Of a stretch of 64,000 nt of DNA, positions 18,008-26,965 are shown piece after piece. Below the pieces are notes generated by a model. The model had not been told where the DNA came from, did no database searches, and worked only from the letters and a program-made list of their open reading frames with translations. Origin of the DNA: Actinomadura sp. J1-007 (GTDB lineage Bacteria; Actinomycetota; Actinomycetes; Streptosporangiales; Streptosporangiaceae); contig NZ_WING01000001.1 of assembly GCF_009793335.1 (NCBI RefSeq), positions 1,426,001 to 1,490,000 on the forward strand, written 5' to 3'. Position 1 is the first letter of the stretch. Each line of letters begins with the position of its first letter. Both the position numbers and the translations under genes were made by a program.

Positions 18008-19669
18008 TCAGTTGCCGATCGTGGCCCAGAAGGCGCACTGGTGTTCTTGGGCGAGATCCACTGGCCCGATTGCGTCCGGTGCCAGCGATTGCACGTGCTC
18101 ACGTCCTTGGAATGGCGACCACTTCGGCAGGTCGTGACCATTCGGGTTCCCGGTATGTGCGAACTGGCTCCAGTAACGCATCATCTGATCCGAGAGCTTG
18201 CGTTGCGCGCTCGTTGCCGGGCCGGGAAGCTGCTTGTCGTCGAAGAGGTACTGGAGCTCGCCCCCATGAAATGCGCCGGTGGGGAAGTTCGGCTTCTTCA
18301 GGGTGGTGAACCATGGGGCGTTCTCGTCGCTGAACTCATAAGCGTAGAGGGGCGCGTGTGCGGACAGTGCGCGGTTTCGATCGATAACGGGGCAGGCCCA
18401 CGCCCAGTCGGTCACGACGGTGGACAGCGCCTCACCGGCGGAGTGAAAATGGTCGCTGGGGTAACGAGCCAGGATCCGCGCGGCGTCGGTCGGCCCGAAG
18501 AGCGTGTGGAGCTCATCCCGGTAGCTGGCATCGGTCGTCTCCTTGCCGGCCGCGGCCTCGATGGCGGCGGTGAAGAGGTGATGTTCATCGCGCGTGGTGC
18601 CTTCGATGATCGGCACGCGATTGAAATGGCCTGTGGCGAATGCCTTCTGCGGGCTGATGGGAAGCACGCCGCCACCCGTTGTAGGCCCGGATCCGAGGCC
18701 GCGGTCGGACCACTTGGCGAGCACCTCCGGTGCTATTTTACGGAGGCAGGCCGCAGCTGCACGGACTTCGGGACAGTCGAGTTCGGAGGCGACGTCGAGT
18801 CCGTGCTGTTCACGCTCCGCGCGCGGTAGCGGGAACCAGGTCGGTGGGCCCGGGGACCATTTCCTCCCGGTGCATTCCGCGCTCTGGATGATCGCCTTCT
18901 GGAAGAGCCCTGCCGAGCCGGGGGCCGCCAGATGGGAGCAGACGCTCGTACCTCCGGCTGACTCGCCGAATATGGTGACGTTCGCCCGATCGCCACCGAA
19001 TGCTGAGGCGTTACGCTGGACCCATTGCAGCGCGGCCTGCTGGTCCTCCAATCCGAAGTTGCCCGAAAGGTGCCGGGCCGCACCGTGATCGAGGGCGGGA
19101 TGTGCGAGGAATCCGAAGATGCCCAGGCGGTAGTTCGGTGACACCACGATCACGTTGCCCGCGTTCGCCAGGCGCTGTGCGTCATAGAGGCTGCCGGCGC
19201 CGTTGATGAAGCCGTTGCCGTGGATCCACACCATCACCGGGAGTTTGCGGGCGCTGCTGTGGCGGGGCGTGGTGACGTTGAGGTAGAGGCAGTCCTCAGT
19301 GATGCTGGCCTCGTCGATCAATCCCTCCGCTTGCGCGCACCGGTTGCCGGGCTCGGTCGCGTCCCTGATTCCTGACCACGATGCGGCACGTTGGGGAGAG
19401 GCCCAGCGCAGCGGCCCCTCCGGTGGGGCGGCGTACGGGATCCCTTGGAACAGCCGCGCGCTCGCGGTGAGCTTGCCACGTACGGCGCCGGCATCGGTTG
19501 AGATCACCGTGGAGTGATCGTGGCTCGTCCCGGCACTGTCCGCCGACGCGGCACCGGCCGTTCCGGCGCATGCCGAGGCGCCGACGAGCACCGCTGCGAC
19601 GAGTAGTGTCCGTATGCGACCCGGCACGGTGGGCTGCGAACGGTCGCGGCCTGGCGCTGGGCCCTGCAT
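18008..19669 (-). CDS. Secreted carboxylesterase/lipase family protein (type B)
   Basis: 553 residues. The N-terminal signal is RIRTLLVAAVLVGASACAGT followed by small residues; the Cys might be a lipobox but the -3 residue is Ala, so simple secretion is likelier. The type B esterase hallmarks are all present: FQGIPYAAPPEGPLRW, EDCLYLNVTTP, MVWIHGNGFINGAG (oxyanion hole), the nucleophile elbow FGESAGGTSV, and the catalytic His in AFHGGELQYLF. ATG 19669 is the assigned start, with TTG 19681 in frame upstream. It hydrolyses carboxylic esters outside the cell; the substrate is unknown. It is divergent from a TetR regulator across a region with an inverted repeat, so repression by that regulator is plausible. 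Confidence 0.9.
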   Translation of the reverse strand: MQGPAPGRDRSQPTVPGRIRTLLVAAVLVGASACAGTAGAASADSAGTSHDHSTVISTDAGAVRGKLTASARLFQGIPYAAPPEGPLRWASPQRAASWSGIRDATEPGNRCAQAEGLIDEASITEDCLYLNVTTPRHSSARKLPVMVWIHGNGFINGAGSLYDAQRLANAGNVIVVSPNYRLGIFGFLAHPALDHGAARHLSGNFGLEDQQAALQWVQRNASAFGGDRANVTIFGESAGGTSVCSHLAAPGSAGLFQKAIIQSAECTGRKWSPGPPTWFPLPRAEREQHGLDVASELDCPEVRAAAACLRKIAPEVLAKWSDRGLGSGPTTGGGVLPISPQKAFATGHFNRVPIIEGTTRDEHHLFTAAIEAAAGKETTDASYRDELHTLFGPTDAARILARYPSDHFHSAGEALSTVVTDWAWACPVIDRNRALSAHAPLYAYEFSDENAPWFTTLKKPNFPTGAFHGGELQYLFDDKQLPGPATSAQRKLSDQMMRYWSQFAHTGNPNGHDLPKWSPFQGREHVQSLAPDAIGPVDLAQEHQCAFWATIGN

Positions 19670-19700
19670 GAGCTGTCTCAAGTGTTCACATCCCGATCCT

Positions 19701-19746
19701 CTTTGTGCAAGGGCCACACGAATGAAAGTGTAAGGGACGCACAAAG
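19701..19746. promoter_or_regulatory. Inverted repeat between esterase and TetR genes
   Basis: CTTTGTGC (19701-19708) and GCACAAAG (19739-19746) are perfect inverted copies in the 114-base divergent region. The 30-base spacing is wide for a single TetR dimer site and would suit two half-sites or DNA looping. A candidate operator for the adjacent regulator. Confidence 0.4.
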
Positions 19747-19783
19747 TCAAGGGTTCGGCGAGATCTGTGAGGGCGATCCACTG

Positions 19784-20548
19784 ATGTCGACTGGCGTTGA
19801 TCCGCAGGAGCTGCCACCGGGGTTGGCCCTCGCCTGGGGCCTGCCCGTCAAGACGAGCAAGCTCGGGCGGCCGCCGTCCCAAAGCGTCGAGCAGGTCGTC
19901 GAGGCGGCCATCGACCTGGCCGACGCGGAGGGCTTCGCGGCGCTGTCGATGCCGAAGCTCGCCAAGAGGCTCGGGCTCACGGCCAACGCGATCTACCGAT
20001 ATGTCCGATCCAGGGATGAGCTGCTGGTGCTGGTCGCCGAGACCGGGTGGGGCCCCGCACCGGATCTGGCGGCGGGCGCCGACCGCTGGCGAACCGCGGC
20101 GACGACCTGGACTCAGGCGATGATCGACCGGTGCGATGTCCATCCCTGGCTGGTGGACCTGCCCGCCCGGGGCGCGCCGATGACGCCGAACCTGCTGCGC
20201 TGGACGGAGGTCATTCTGCAAACCTTCACCGGCGCCGGGCTCAGCCCCAAGGAGGCGATTCAGTGCGCGTTGCTGCTCGATGTATATGCGCGCCGGATCG
20301 CCGACATGCGCCGCGACCTCAGGCAGAACAGCGCGGGCCCCGCGCAATCGACCGCCGTGCAGGATTTCCTGCTGCCGCTGCTGCGCGAGCACGGATATCC
20401 CATTGTGGCGGCCCTGATGGTGGACGATGATTTTTCAGATGATATCGACGACAGTGATGTGACTTTCGGTCTAACTCGAATTCTGGACGGCATAGACGGC
20501 CTCCTGCCGAGGAACAGGAATCACCGCACCGCTGACCCCGCCGACTAA
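19784..20548 (+). CDS. TetR/AcrR family transcriptional regulator
   Basis: 254 residues. After a short N-terminal extension, the helix-turn-helix lies around residues 30-75 (SVEQVVEAAIDLADAEGFAA, then SMPKLAKRLGLTANAIYRYV). The C-terminal ligand domain (about 90-220, with TNLLRW-like PNLLRWTEVILQTFTGAGLS) is of the TetR_C type common in actinomycetes. The acidic segment DDDFSDDIDDSDVTFGLTRI lies near the end. ATG 19784 follows GTGAGGG. It is divergent from the carboxylesterase, which it probably represses along with itself; the ligand is unknown. Confidence 0.88.
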   Translation: MSTGVDPQELPPGLALAWGLPVKTSKLGRPPSQSVEQVVEAAIDLADAEGFAALSMPKLAKRLGLTANAIYRYVRSRDELLVLVAETGWGPAPDLAAGADRWRTAATTWTQAMIDRCDVHPWLVDLPARGAPMTPNLLRWTEVILQTFTGAGLSPKEAIQCALLLDVYARRIADMRRDLRQNSAGPAQSTAVQDFLLPLLREHGYPIVAALMVDDDFSDDIDDSDVTFGLTRILDGIDGLLPRNRNHRTADPAD

Positions 20549-20842
20549 TTTGCTGAGCGGGTGGGTGACGTTCTGGGATAGGCGGGGCTCCCTTTCATGC
20601 CCGAGCAGGAATGATGGCGCGGCAGAGACGCCCAAGAGATCTGCGGGGGTTGACCGGCGCGGCCGAGGTTCTCGCCGGGCGGCGGATCGTGGCCGGGTTC
20701 GGCCTCGGGTTTGGGCTGGTGAGCGGGCGGGCGTTCGGAACGCCGCTGCTCGACCGGGGGTGCCTGCCGCGGCCGGGATATCGCCAGCCGCGACGGATCG
20801 GTGGATGATCCGCCTGGACCCGACTCGCTCCCAGGAGGTCCG
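20549..20842. other. Intergenic stretch without a convincing gene
   Basis: 294 bases between the TetR gene and the alpha/beta hydrolase. Reading frames on both strands are short and lack family motifs. The only clear element is the AGGAGG ribosome site at 20833-20838 for the hydrolase. Confidence 0.5.
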
Positions 20843-22323
20843 ATGCGGGGATCGGCTGGATCTCGTTGTCGCTGCTGTTGTCCGTCCTGCTGCCGTTGGG
20901 GCAGGTCTCCGGCGTGGAGGCCCGAGCATCGACGGCCAAGGGGATCGACTGGAAGCCGTGCCCCGACGATGAGGCCGTGGAGTGCGGCACGGTGTCGGTG
21001 CCTGTTGACTGGGCGCGTCCGGCGGGCCCACGGATCGACATCGTCACGGCTCGGGTGCGGGCCGGCGATCCGAAAGCGCGGATCGGCTCGCTGTTCCTGC
21101 TTCCCGGCGGCCCCGGCGGCTCGGGCGTGGACTCCGTGTCCATTCTCCGCGAGTTCCTCGCGCCCGAAATCCTTCGGCGCTTCGACCTCATCGGATTCGA
21201 CGCCCGTGGAATCGGCCGCAGTCACCCGGTGCTGTGCCCCACCGCTTCCCATCCGCCCTCGGAATTCCCGCGAAACGCGAAGGCGTACCGGCGGCTGGTG
21301 GAATATCACAGGCAAAAGGCAGGCGCATGCCGACGGCTCACCGGGCCGTTGTTCGACCGCGTTGACACCCTCAGCGTCGCCCGGGACACAGATGCGATCC
21401 GCGCCGCGTTGGGCCAGCAGAAGATCTCCCTTCATGGAGGGTCGTACGGCACGCTGCTCGGTCAGCAGTACGCCGAGGAATACCCTCGTCACGTCCGGGC
21501 TCTCGTACTTGACAGCAGCATGGACCACAGCATTACCAGTGCCCGCGGGTACCTCGTTCCCCAGTCCCTCGTACTGGAGCAGAGCTACCGCCAGTTCAGC
21601 GCGTGGTGCGCCAAGAGCACGCGCTGCAAACTGCACGGCCAGGACGCATTGAAGGTCCTGGACGAGCTAATGGCTAAGGCAGACCGCGGTGAGCTGCACG
21701 ATCCCGACGAGCCAGGTTCCACAATCACTGCCGAAGACCTGTCCGAGATAATCCGCCGGGCGATGTACGGGACGGTGGACTGGGTGGATCTGGCCCAGCG
21801 CCTCAACAAGATGCGGACCGGAATCACCGGGACGCTACGTACCGGTGTCGAGAAGGACCCCTACCACGCCATCTTCTGCTCCGACTTCAGCTTCCCGATC
21901 CGCGACTACAAGCAACTGAAGACCCTGATGGCCTCGTCTCGACGGGTGGCACCGCACACTCGGGTCAGCCCGTTGGGATGGACCGACATCACCGGATGCC
22001 AGGGTTATCTTCCGAGGACCCGCAATCCCCAACACCCGTACCGAGTCAAGGGAGCCCCGCCGATCCTGATGACCAACAGCCGGTACGACATCGCGACACC
22101 GTATCCGTGGGCGTCCAACGTGGCGCGGCAGATTCCCGGTGCGGTCCTGCTCACCCACGACGGCATCAACCATCTCAACTACGTGTGGGAACCGTGCATC
22201 ACCGCGGCCACCGACCGATACCTACTGACGTTGGCCACCCCGCCGCCCGGCACGCACTGCCCGGCCACGCCGCCCGCGGCCACCAACAGGTCCACCAGCA
22301 AACTCCCCTCATGGCCCCGGTGA
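20843..22323 (+). CDS. Secreted alpha/beta hydrolase, TAP-like (tripeptidyl aminopeptidase type), 5' frameshift as sequenced
   Basis: A secreted peptidase/hydrolase of the S33-like group. The oxyanion region is SLFLLPGGPGGSGVDS. The nucleophile elbow is LHGGSYGTLLGQQYAEEYP. The C-terminal TAP-like domain carries Asp in NSRYDIATPYPWA and His in THDGINHLNYVW. The best start, ATG 20843 with CCAGGAGG just upstream, is out of frame with the body, whose uninterrupted frame begins at TTG 20866. One extra G in the run 20847-20850 would join them and give a normal signal peptide running into SLSLLLSVLLPLG. The repaired protein has 493 residues. It probably trims peptides outside the cell. Confidence 0.85.
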
Positions 22324-22368
22324 CGCCCACCCGTACGACATGGGCAAAGGCCCCTAGAGCGGTTCGTT

Positions 22369-22638
22369 TCAGACCTGCGTCCAGTGGAGGTCGAGCTCAC
22401 CACTGAGGACTCGCCGGTGAAACGCGTTCCACTCCGCCCGAGTGAAGGTCAGCTCAGGACCGGCAGGATCCTTGCTGTCCCGTGCGGCGACTCCATGGCG
22501 TTCACATGTCCCGACTTCGACACACGAACCCTGAGTGCTGCTGCGCCGGCCTTCGCGCCAAGCCGCGACCTCGACACACGCGCCCTGTGAGCCGCTGTGA
22601 CTGCTCTTGCGCCAAGCGAGGCGCCACGAGTCCGCCAT
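22369..22638 (-). CDS. DUF397 domain protein with internal duplication
   Basis: 89 residues. The DUF397 signature is clear: AWRKSSHSGSQGACVEVA at the start and AARDSKDPAGPELTFTRAEW at the end. Unusually, the first half is partly duplicated (WREGRRSSTQGSCVEVG), so the protein is longer than the ordinary 60-70 residues. ATG 22638 is chosen; TTG 22644 is also open. DUF397 proteins usually pair with an XRE/DUF5753 regulator as a BldB/AbaA-like or toxin-antitoxin-like couple. Here the expected regulator lies just upstream but is broken. Function is unknown. Confidence 0.8.
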   Translation of the reverse strand: MADSWRLAWRKSSHSGSQGACVEVAAWREGRRSSTQGSCVEVGTCERHGVAARDSKDPAGPELTFTRAEWNAFHRRVLSGELDLHWTQV

Positions 22639-22678
22639 GACCAACGCGCACCTTCCATGACCTCACGCCGCCGAATGA

Positions 22679-23024
22679 TTACATATCGGCACTTATGCGC
22701 GCGATCATCTCACGGGACGCCTCCGGGCCGAGGGCTCCGGCGCGCAGGTGGCCGAAGATCTCGTGGTACTCGTTCACGTCGGCCGCGTCCCCTCCAGGCA
22801 AAGGCCGCCGCACCGGTATTGGATGTAGACGACACCTGGATTGACCCCCAGCGATCGAGACCCTCCCGCGAAGGCGTGCGGATCTCGGTCTTCATGACCG
22901 CGCGCATGTAGTCCTCGGTCTGCAAGAGCCCGAACACCAGCTCCGCTTGGTAGGACCCGCTGTCCGCGGCCTCTTCCTCCAGGCCGACACAGAACGTGAA
23001 CCAGCCGGGGAACGTGTCCCAGCA
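22679..23024 (-). pseudogene. Remnant of XRE-family regulator (DUF5753 part)
   Basis: Parts of a DUF5753 domain are readable in different frames on the minus strand: VFGLLQTEDYMRAVMKTEI, then VVYIQYRCGGLCLEG, then NEYHEIFGHLRAGALGPEA and REMIARISADM with TAA at 22679-22681. The N-terminal helix-turn-helix is missing and the remnant abuts the terminator of the P5C dehydrogenase gene. At least one frame change and a deletion separate the pieces. It was presumably the partner regulator of the DUF397 gene downstream. Confidence 0.7.
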
Positions 23025-23025
23025 G

Positions 23026-23059
23026 CGGGCCGCCCGCCGGAGGAGTGGCGGGCGGCCCG
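23026..23059 (-). terminator. Hairpin downstream of pruA
   Basis: CGGGCCGCCCGCC (23026-23038) and GGCGGGCGGCCCG (23047-23059) form a perfect 13-bp stem with an 8-base loop, 35 bases after the P5C dehydrogenase stop. There is no T-tract, as is common in actinomycetes. Confidence 0.7.
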
Positions 23060-23093
23060 GAGCGGGTCAGCGGGACCCAGGGGCTGCTGAAGC

Positions 23094-24725
23094 TCAGCCC
23101 ATGTGGGGGTAGGGGGTCTCCGTCGGCGGGACGAAGGTCTCCTTGATGGAACGGGGCGAGGTCCAGCGCAGGAGGTTCTGCGGGGAGCCGGCCTTGTCGT
23201 TGGTGCCGGACGCGCGGGCGCCGCCGAACGGCTGCTGGCCGACGACCGCGCCGGTCGGCTTGTCGTTGATGTAGAAGTTGCCCGCGGCGTACCGCAGGAC
23301 GTCCATGGTGTGCGCGACGGCCTCGCGGTCCTGCGCGATGACGGCGCCGGTCAGCGCGTACGGGGCGGCCGACTCCATCTGCGCCAGCATCGCGTCGTAG
23401 CGGTCGTCGTCGTAGACGTGGACGGCGAGGATCGGGCCGAAGTACTCGGTGCTGAAGATCTCGTTGTCCGGGTCGTCGGAGACCAGGACGGTCGGGCGGA
23501 CGAAGTAGCCCACCGAGTCGTCGTACGAGCCGCCCGCGGCGATCTCCACGGCCGGGTCGTCCTTGGCGCGGTCGATCGCCGCTTTGTTCTTGGCGAACGC
23601 GCGCTCGTCGATGACGGCGCCGATGAAGTTGCGCAGGTCGGTGACGTCGCCCATGGACAGCCACTCGACCTCGTCCACCAGCGCCTCGCGGAAGCCGTTC
23701 TCCCAGAGGGAGCGCGGGATGTAGGCGCGGGACGCGGCCGAGCACTTCTGGCCCTGGTACTCGAACGCGCCGCGGACGAGCGCGGTCTTCAGCACGGCCG
23801 GGTCGGCGGACGGGTGCGCGACGACGAAGTCCTTGCCGCCGGTCTCGCCGACGAGGCGCGGGTACGCGCGGTACCTGTCGATGTTGGCGCCGACCGTCTT
23901 CCACAGGTGCTGGAACGTGGCGGTGGAGCCGGTGAAGTGGATCCCGGCGAGGTCGCGGTGGGCGAGCGCGACGTTCGACACGGCGACGCCGTCGCCGGTG
24001 ACCAGGTTGATCACGCCCGGCGGGAGGCCGGCCTCCTCCAGCAGCCGCATCACGAGGACGGCCGAGTACGTCTGGGTCGGGGACGGCTTCCAGACGACGA
24101 CGTTGCCCATCAGGGCGGGCGCGGTGGGGAGGTTCGCGGCGATCGCGGTGAAGTTGAACGGGGTGATCGCGTAGACGAACCCCTCCAGCGGCCGGTGGTC
24201 GGTGCGGTTCCACACGCCCGGCGAGCTGATCGGCTGCTCGGCCATGATGCCCCGCGCGAAGTGCACGTTGAACCGCCAGAAGTCGATCAGCTCGCAGGGG
24301 CTGTCGATCTCGGCCTGCTGGGCGGTCTTGGACTGGCCGAGCATGGTGGCGGCGGCGATCGTCTCGCGCCACGGGCCCGCCAGCAGGTCGGCGGCCTTCA
24401 GGAAGACCGCGGCGCGGTCGTCGAACGACAGCGCGCGCCAGGCCGGGGCGGCGGCGAGCGCGGCGTCGATCGCGTCGCGGGCGTCGTCCTCGGTGGCGGT
24501 GCCGAACGTGCCGAGCACGGCGGCGTGGCGGTGCGGCTGGACGACGTCCACCTTGCCGCCGGCGCCGAGCCGCCGCTCGCCGCCGATGGTCATCGGCAGG
24601 TCGACCGGGGCGGCGTCCGCCAGCTCGGTCAGCTTGGCCTCCAGCCGGGCCCGTTCGGGGCTGCCGGGGGCGTAGCCGCGCACCGGCTCGTTGGCCGGCG
24701 TCGGGACGTTGGTCACGGCGTCCAT
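23094..24725 (-). CDS. pruA: L-glutamate gamma-semialdehyde (1-pyrroline-5-carboxylate) dehydrogenase
   Basis: 543 residues, full length for the monofunctional group. It oxidises glutamate semialdehyde to glutamate with NAD+, the second step of proline breakdown. The aldehyde dehydrogenase landmarks are present: VYAITPFNFTAIAANLPTAP, the general base in LVGETGGKDF, catalytic Cys in YQGQKCSAASR, EIFSTEYFGPILAVHVY, and the C-terminal QQPFGGARASGTNDKAG. ATG 24725 follows AAGGAGGAG. The proline dehydrogenase gene lies 34 bases upstream in the same direction, so the two are one operon. A strong hairpin ends the transcript. Confidence 0.95.
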   Translation of the reverse strand: MDAVTNVPTPANEPVRGYAPGSPERARLEAKLTELADAAPVDLPMTIGGERRLGAGGKVDVVQPHRHAAVLGTFGTATEDDARDAIDAALAAAPAWRALSFDDRAAVFLKAADLLAGPWRETIAAATMLGQSKTAQQAEIDSPCELIDFWRFNVHFARGIMAEQPISSPGVWNRTDHRPLEGFVYAITPFNFTAIAANLPTAPALMGNVVVWKPSPTQTYSAVLVMRLLEEAGLPPGVINLVTGDGVAVSNVALAHRDLAGIHFTGSTATFQHLWKTVGANIDRYRAYPRLVGETGGKDFVVAHPSADPAVLKTALVRGAFEYQGQKCSAASRAYIPRSLWENGFREALVDEVEWLSMGDVTDLRNFIGAVIDERAFAKNKAAIDRAKDDPAVEIAAGGSYDDSVGYFVRPTVLVSDDPDNEIFSTEYFGPILAVHVYDDDRYDAMLAQMESAAPYALTGAVIAQDREAVAHTMDVLRYAAGNFYINDKPTGAVVGQQPFGGARASGTNDKAGSPQNLLRWTSPRSIKETFVPPTETPYPHMG

Positions 24726-24759
24726 GGGGTCACTCCTCCTTGTGGGTGGCGGCCGGGGT

Positions 24760-25686
24760 TCAGCGGGAGACGAACGAGCGCAGGAAGAACGCGAGGTTGG
24801 CGGGGCGCTCGGCGAGGCGGCGCATGAAGTAGCCGTACCAGTCCGAGCCGTACGGGACGTACACGCGCATGCGCTGCCCCGACCCGGCCAGGCGGCGCTG
24901 CTCGGACGCGCGGATCCCGTACAGCATCTGGAACTCGTACGACTCCGGGGCGCGGCCGGTACGGCGGGCGAGGTCGAGCGCGATGTCGATGATCCGCGGG
25001 TCGTGGCTGCCGATCATCGGGTGGCCGCCGCCCTCCATGAGCAGCCGCAGGTCCCGCACGTACGCGCGGTCGACCTCGCGCCTGCTCTGGAACGCGACGG
25101 AGGCGGGCTCGGCGTAGGCGCCCTTGACGAGCCGTACGCGCGAGCCGTCGTGCGCGAGGTCCTTCAGGTCGCCCTCGGTGCGGCGCAGCATCGCCTGGAT
25201 CGCGACGCCGGTGGACGGGAAGTCGGCGCGCAGCTTGGCGAGGGCGTCGAGGGTGGAGTCGACCGTGGTGTGGTCCTCCATGTCCAGGGTGACCGTCATG
25301 CCGTGCCGGTCGGCGGCGGCGGCGATCTCGCGGGCGAGGTCGAGGGCGACGGCCTCGCCGTCGCCGGGCAGCGCCCGGCCGAGCGCCGACAGCTTCACCG
25401 ACGCGTCGGCGTCGCGGGTGAGGCCGTGCTCGGCGAACGCGGCGAACAGCGCGAGGTACGCGTCGCGGGTCCGTTCCGCCTGGGCCCGGTCGGTGGTGTC
25501 CTCGCCGAGGTGGTCGAGGGTGACGGCGAGTCCGTCGCCGGTGAGCTCACCGGCGGCCCGCAGCGCGGCGTCGAGGTCCTCGCCCGCCACGAACCGGTCG
25601 ACCACGCCCCGGGTCACGGGGACGGCGGTGACGAGCGAGCGCATCCGGCGGCTGCGCGCGGCGGCGAGGAGCAGAGGGCTGAGCAC
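24760..25686 (-). CDS. pruB: Proline dehydrogenase (PRODH)
   Basis: 308 residues, the short monofunctional form. It oxidises proline to 1-pyrroline-5-carboxylate with FAD and passes electrons to the quinone pool. The beta/alpha barrel contains DASVKLSALGRALPGD, VTLDMEDHTTVDSTL, VRLVKGAYAEPASVAF and the C-terminal RMRVYVPYGSDWYGYFMRRL, which holds the substrate-binding arginines. The GTG start at 25686 has GGGAGG five bases upstream. It is the first gene of the proline catabolic operon and divergent from the PucR-type regulator that probably activates it. Confidence 0.94.
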   Translation of the reverse strand: MLSPLLLAAARSRRMRSLVTAVPVTRGVVDRFVAGEDLDAALRAAGELTGDGLAVTLDHLGEDTTDRAQAERTRDAYLALFAAFAEHGLTRDADASVKLSALGRALPGDGEAVALDLAREIAAAADRHGMTVTLDMEDHTTVDSTLDALAKLRADFPSTGVAIQAMLRRTEGDLKDLAHDGSRVRLVKGAYAEPASVAFQSRREVDRAYVRDLRLLMEGGGHPMIGSHDPRIIDIALDLARRTGRAPESYEFQMLYGIRASEQRRLAGSGQRMRVYVPYGSDWYGYFMRRLAERPANLAFFLRSFVSR

Positions 25687-25782
25687 GATGACCTCCCGAA
25701 CGCAGGGGATCTCCCTCCATCCACGCTAGAAGCCGCACCGATCCCCGGCCACGGACGAACGTCACTCCCAGCAGAGCCCATT

Positions 25783-25798
25783 TCATACATTTGTATGA
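25783..25798. promoter_or_regulatory. Palindromic operator candidate between proline operon and regulator
   Basis: TCATACA TT TGTATGA, a perfect 7-bp inverted repeat, ends eight bases before the ATG of the PucR gene and about 100 bases from the proline dehydrogenase start. It is AT-rich in a GC-rich context. A site here could give autoregulation and divergent activation. Confidence 0.5.
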
Positions 25799-25805
25799 TG
25801 GCCGC

Positions 25806-26920
25806 ATGGCCATCGACCTCCAGGAGATCGTCGAGAGCGCGGTGGAGCTGCTCGGGGCCCCGGCGACCCTGGAGGACCGCGACTTCCACCTCGTCGCGTA
25901 CGCGGCGCACGGCGACATGATCGACCCGGTGCGGATGGAGTCGATCCTGCACCGCCGCTCGACCGACGCCGTGCGTTCGCGGTTCGAGCGGTACGGCATC
26001 GCGCGCGCGACCGGCCCCGTCCGCATCCCCGCCGACCGCGCCGGAGGCGTGCTCGGCCGCCTGTGCCTGCCCGCCCGCTGGAACAACGTCACCTACGGCT
26101 ACCTGTGGCTCCTGGACGACGCCGGAACGATCTCCGACGCGCTCGCCGCCCAGGCGATGCCGCTGGTCGAACGCGCGGGCCTGCTCATGGCGCGCCAGGC
26201 CCGCGAGCGCGACGACCTCGGCTGGAAGCTGGCCGACCTGCTGTCGGCCCAGCCCGACGTGCGCGCCCAGGCCGCGGGCGAGCTCGCCGACACCCTGACC
26301 CCGCCGTTCGGCGTCGCCGTCCTGCACGCGCCCGGCCCCGACCCGCAGCCGCTCAACCCGTGGCTGCTGCCCCGCTCCGTCCTGACCACCGTGTGGGAAC
26401 GCGACCACGTCCTGCTGTTCCCGATGGCCCGCTCCGGCGACGTGGTCGAACGGGCCCGACGCCTCCTGGCCGAACGCAGCCCCGACCCCGTCCAGGCCGG
26501 CTCGTACGGCCCGTGCGCGTCCCTCGCCGACGTCCGCGAGGGCTGGCTGCGCGCCCGCGTCGCCGCCCGCGCCGCCGCGTCCGGCGAGACCCTGGCCTGG
26601 GACTCGCTCGGCGTCCTGCGCCTCCTGCGCTGCGCGGGCGACGGCCCCCTCGCCCAGGCCGTCCTCCCCCGGACGTCACCCGACTGCTCGACCACCCCGT
26701 CCTGGCGTCGACGGCCCGCGCCTACCTGGACCACGCGGGCGGCGCCCAGGACACGGCCCGCGCCCTGAACGTCCACCGCCAGACCCTCTACCACCGCCTC
26801 CGCCGCGTCGAGGAGATCACCGGCCTGCACCTGGCGAACGGCCAAGACCGCCTGACCCTCCACCTGGCCCTCACCCTCGCCCCCCACCTGAGCGCCACTC
26901 GCCGCGGAGACCCTCCGTAG
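25806..26920 (+). CDS. PucR-type helix-turn-helix regulator, probable activator of proline catabolism, frameshifted as sequenced
   Basis: After repair it has 371 residues. An N-terminal sensor-like domain (residues 1-150, [20 protein letters not shown]) leads to a middle region, then the C-terminal Puc[24 protein letters not shown] and [15 protein letters not shown]. The frame breaks at the C-run 26666-26670; one extra C gives [17 protein letters not shown] and continues to the natural stop. PucR relatives next to proline dehydrogenase act as proline-responsive activators in other actinomycetes, so that role is inferred here. A palindrome just before the start suggests autoregulation. Confidence 0.85.
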
Positions 26921-26965
26921 ACTCCTGGCCTATCTCGCAACGCAAGGAGACCCGAAACGGACACC

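Noticed and set aside
17773..18309. Reading frame starting MARRARNASEITERGK
   Set aside because: The first part is an inverted repeat and the rest overlaps the esterase in antisense; no family resemblance.
22489..22570. Direct repeats in the DUF397 gene as a possible mobile element end
   Set aside because: They are an internal duplication within the coding sequence, with no transposase or terminal repeats.
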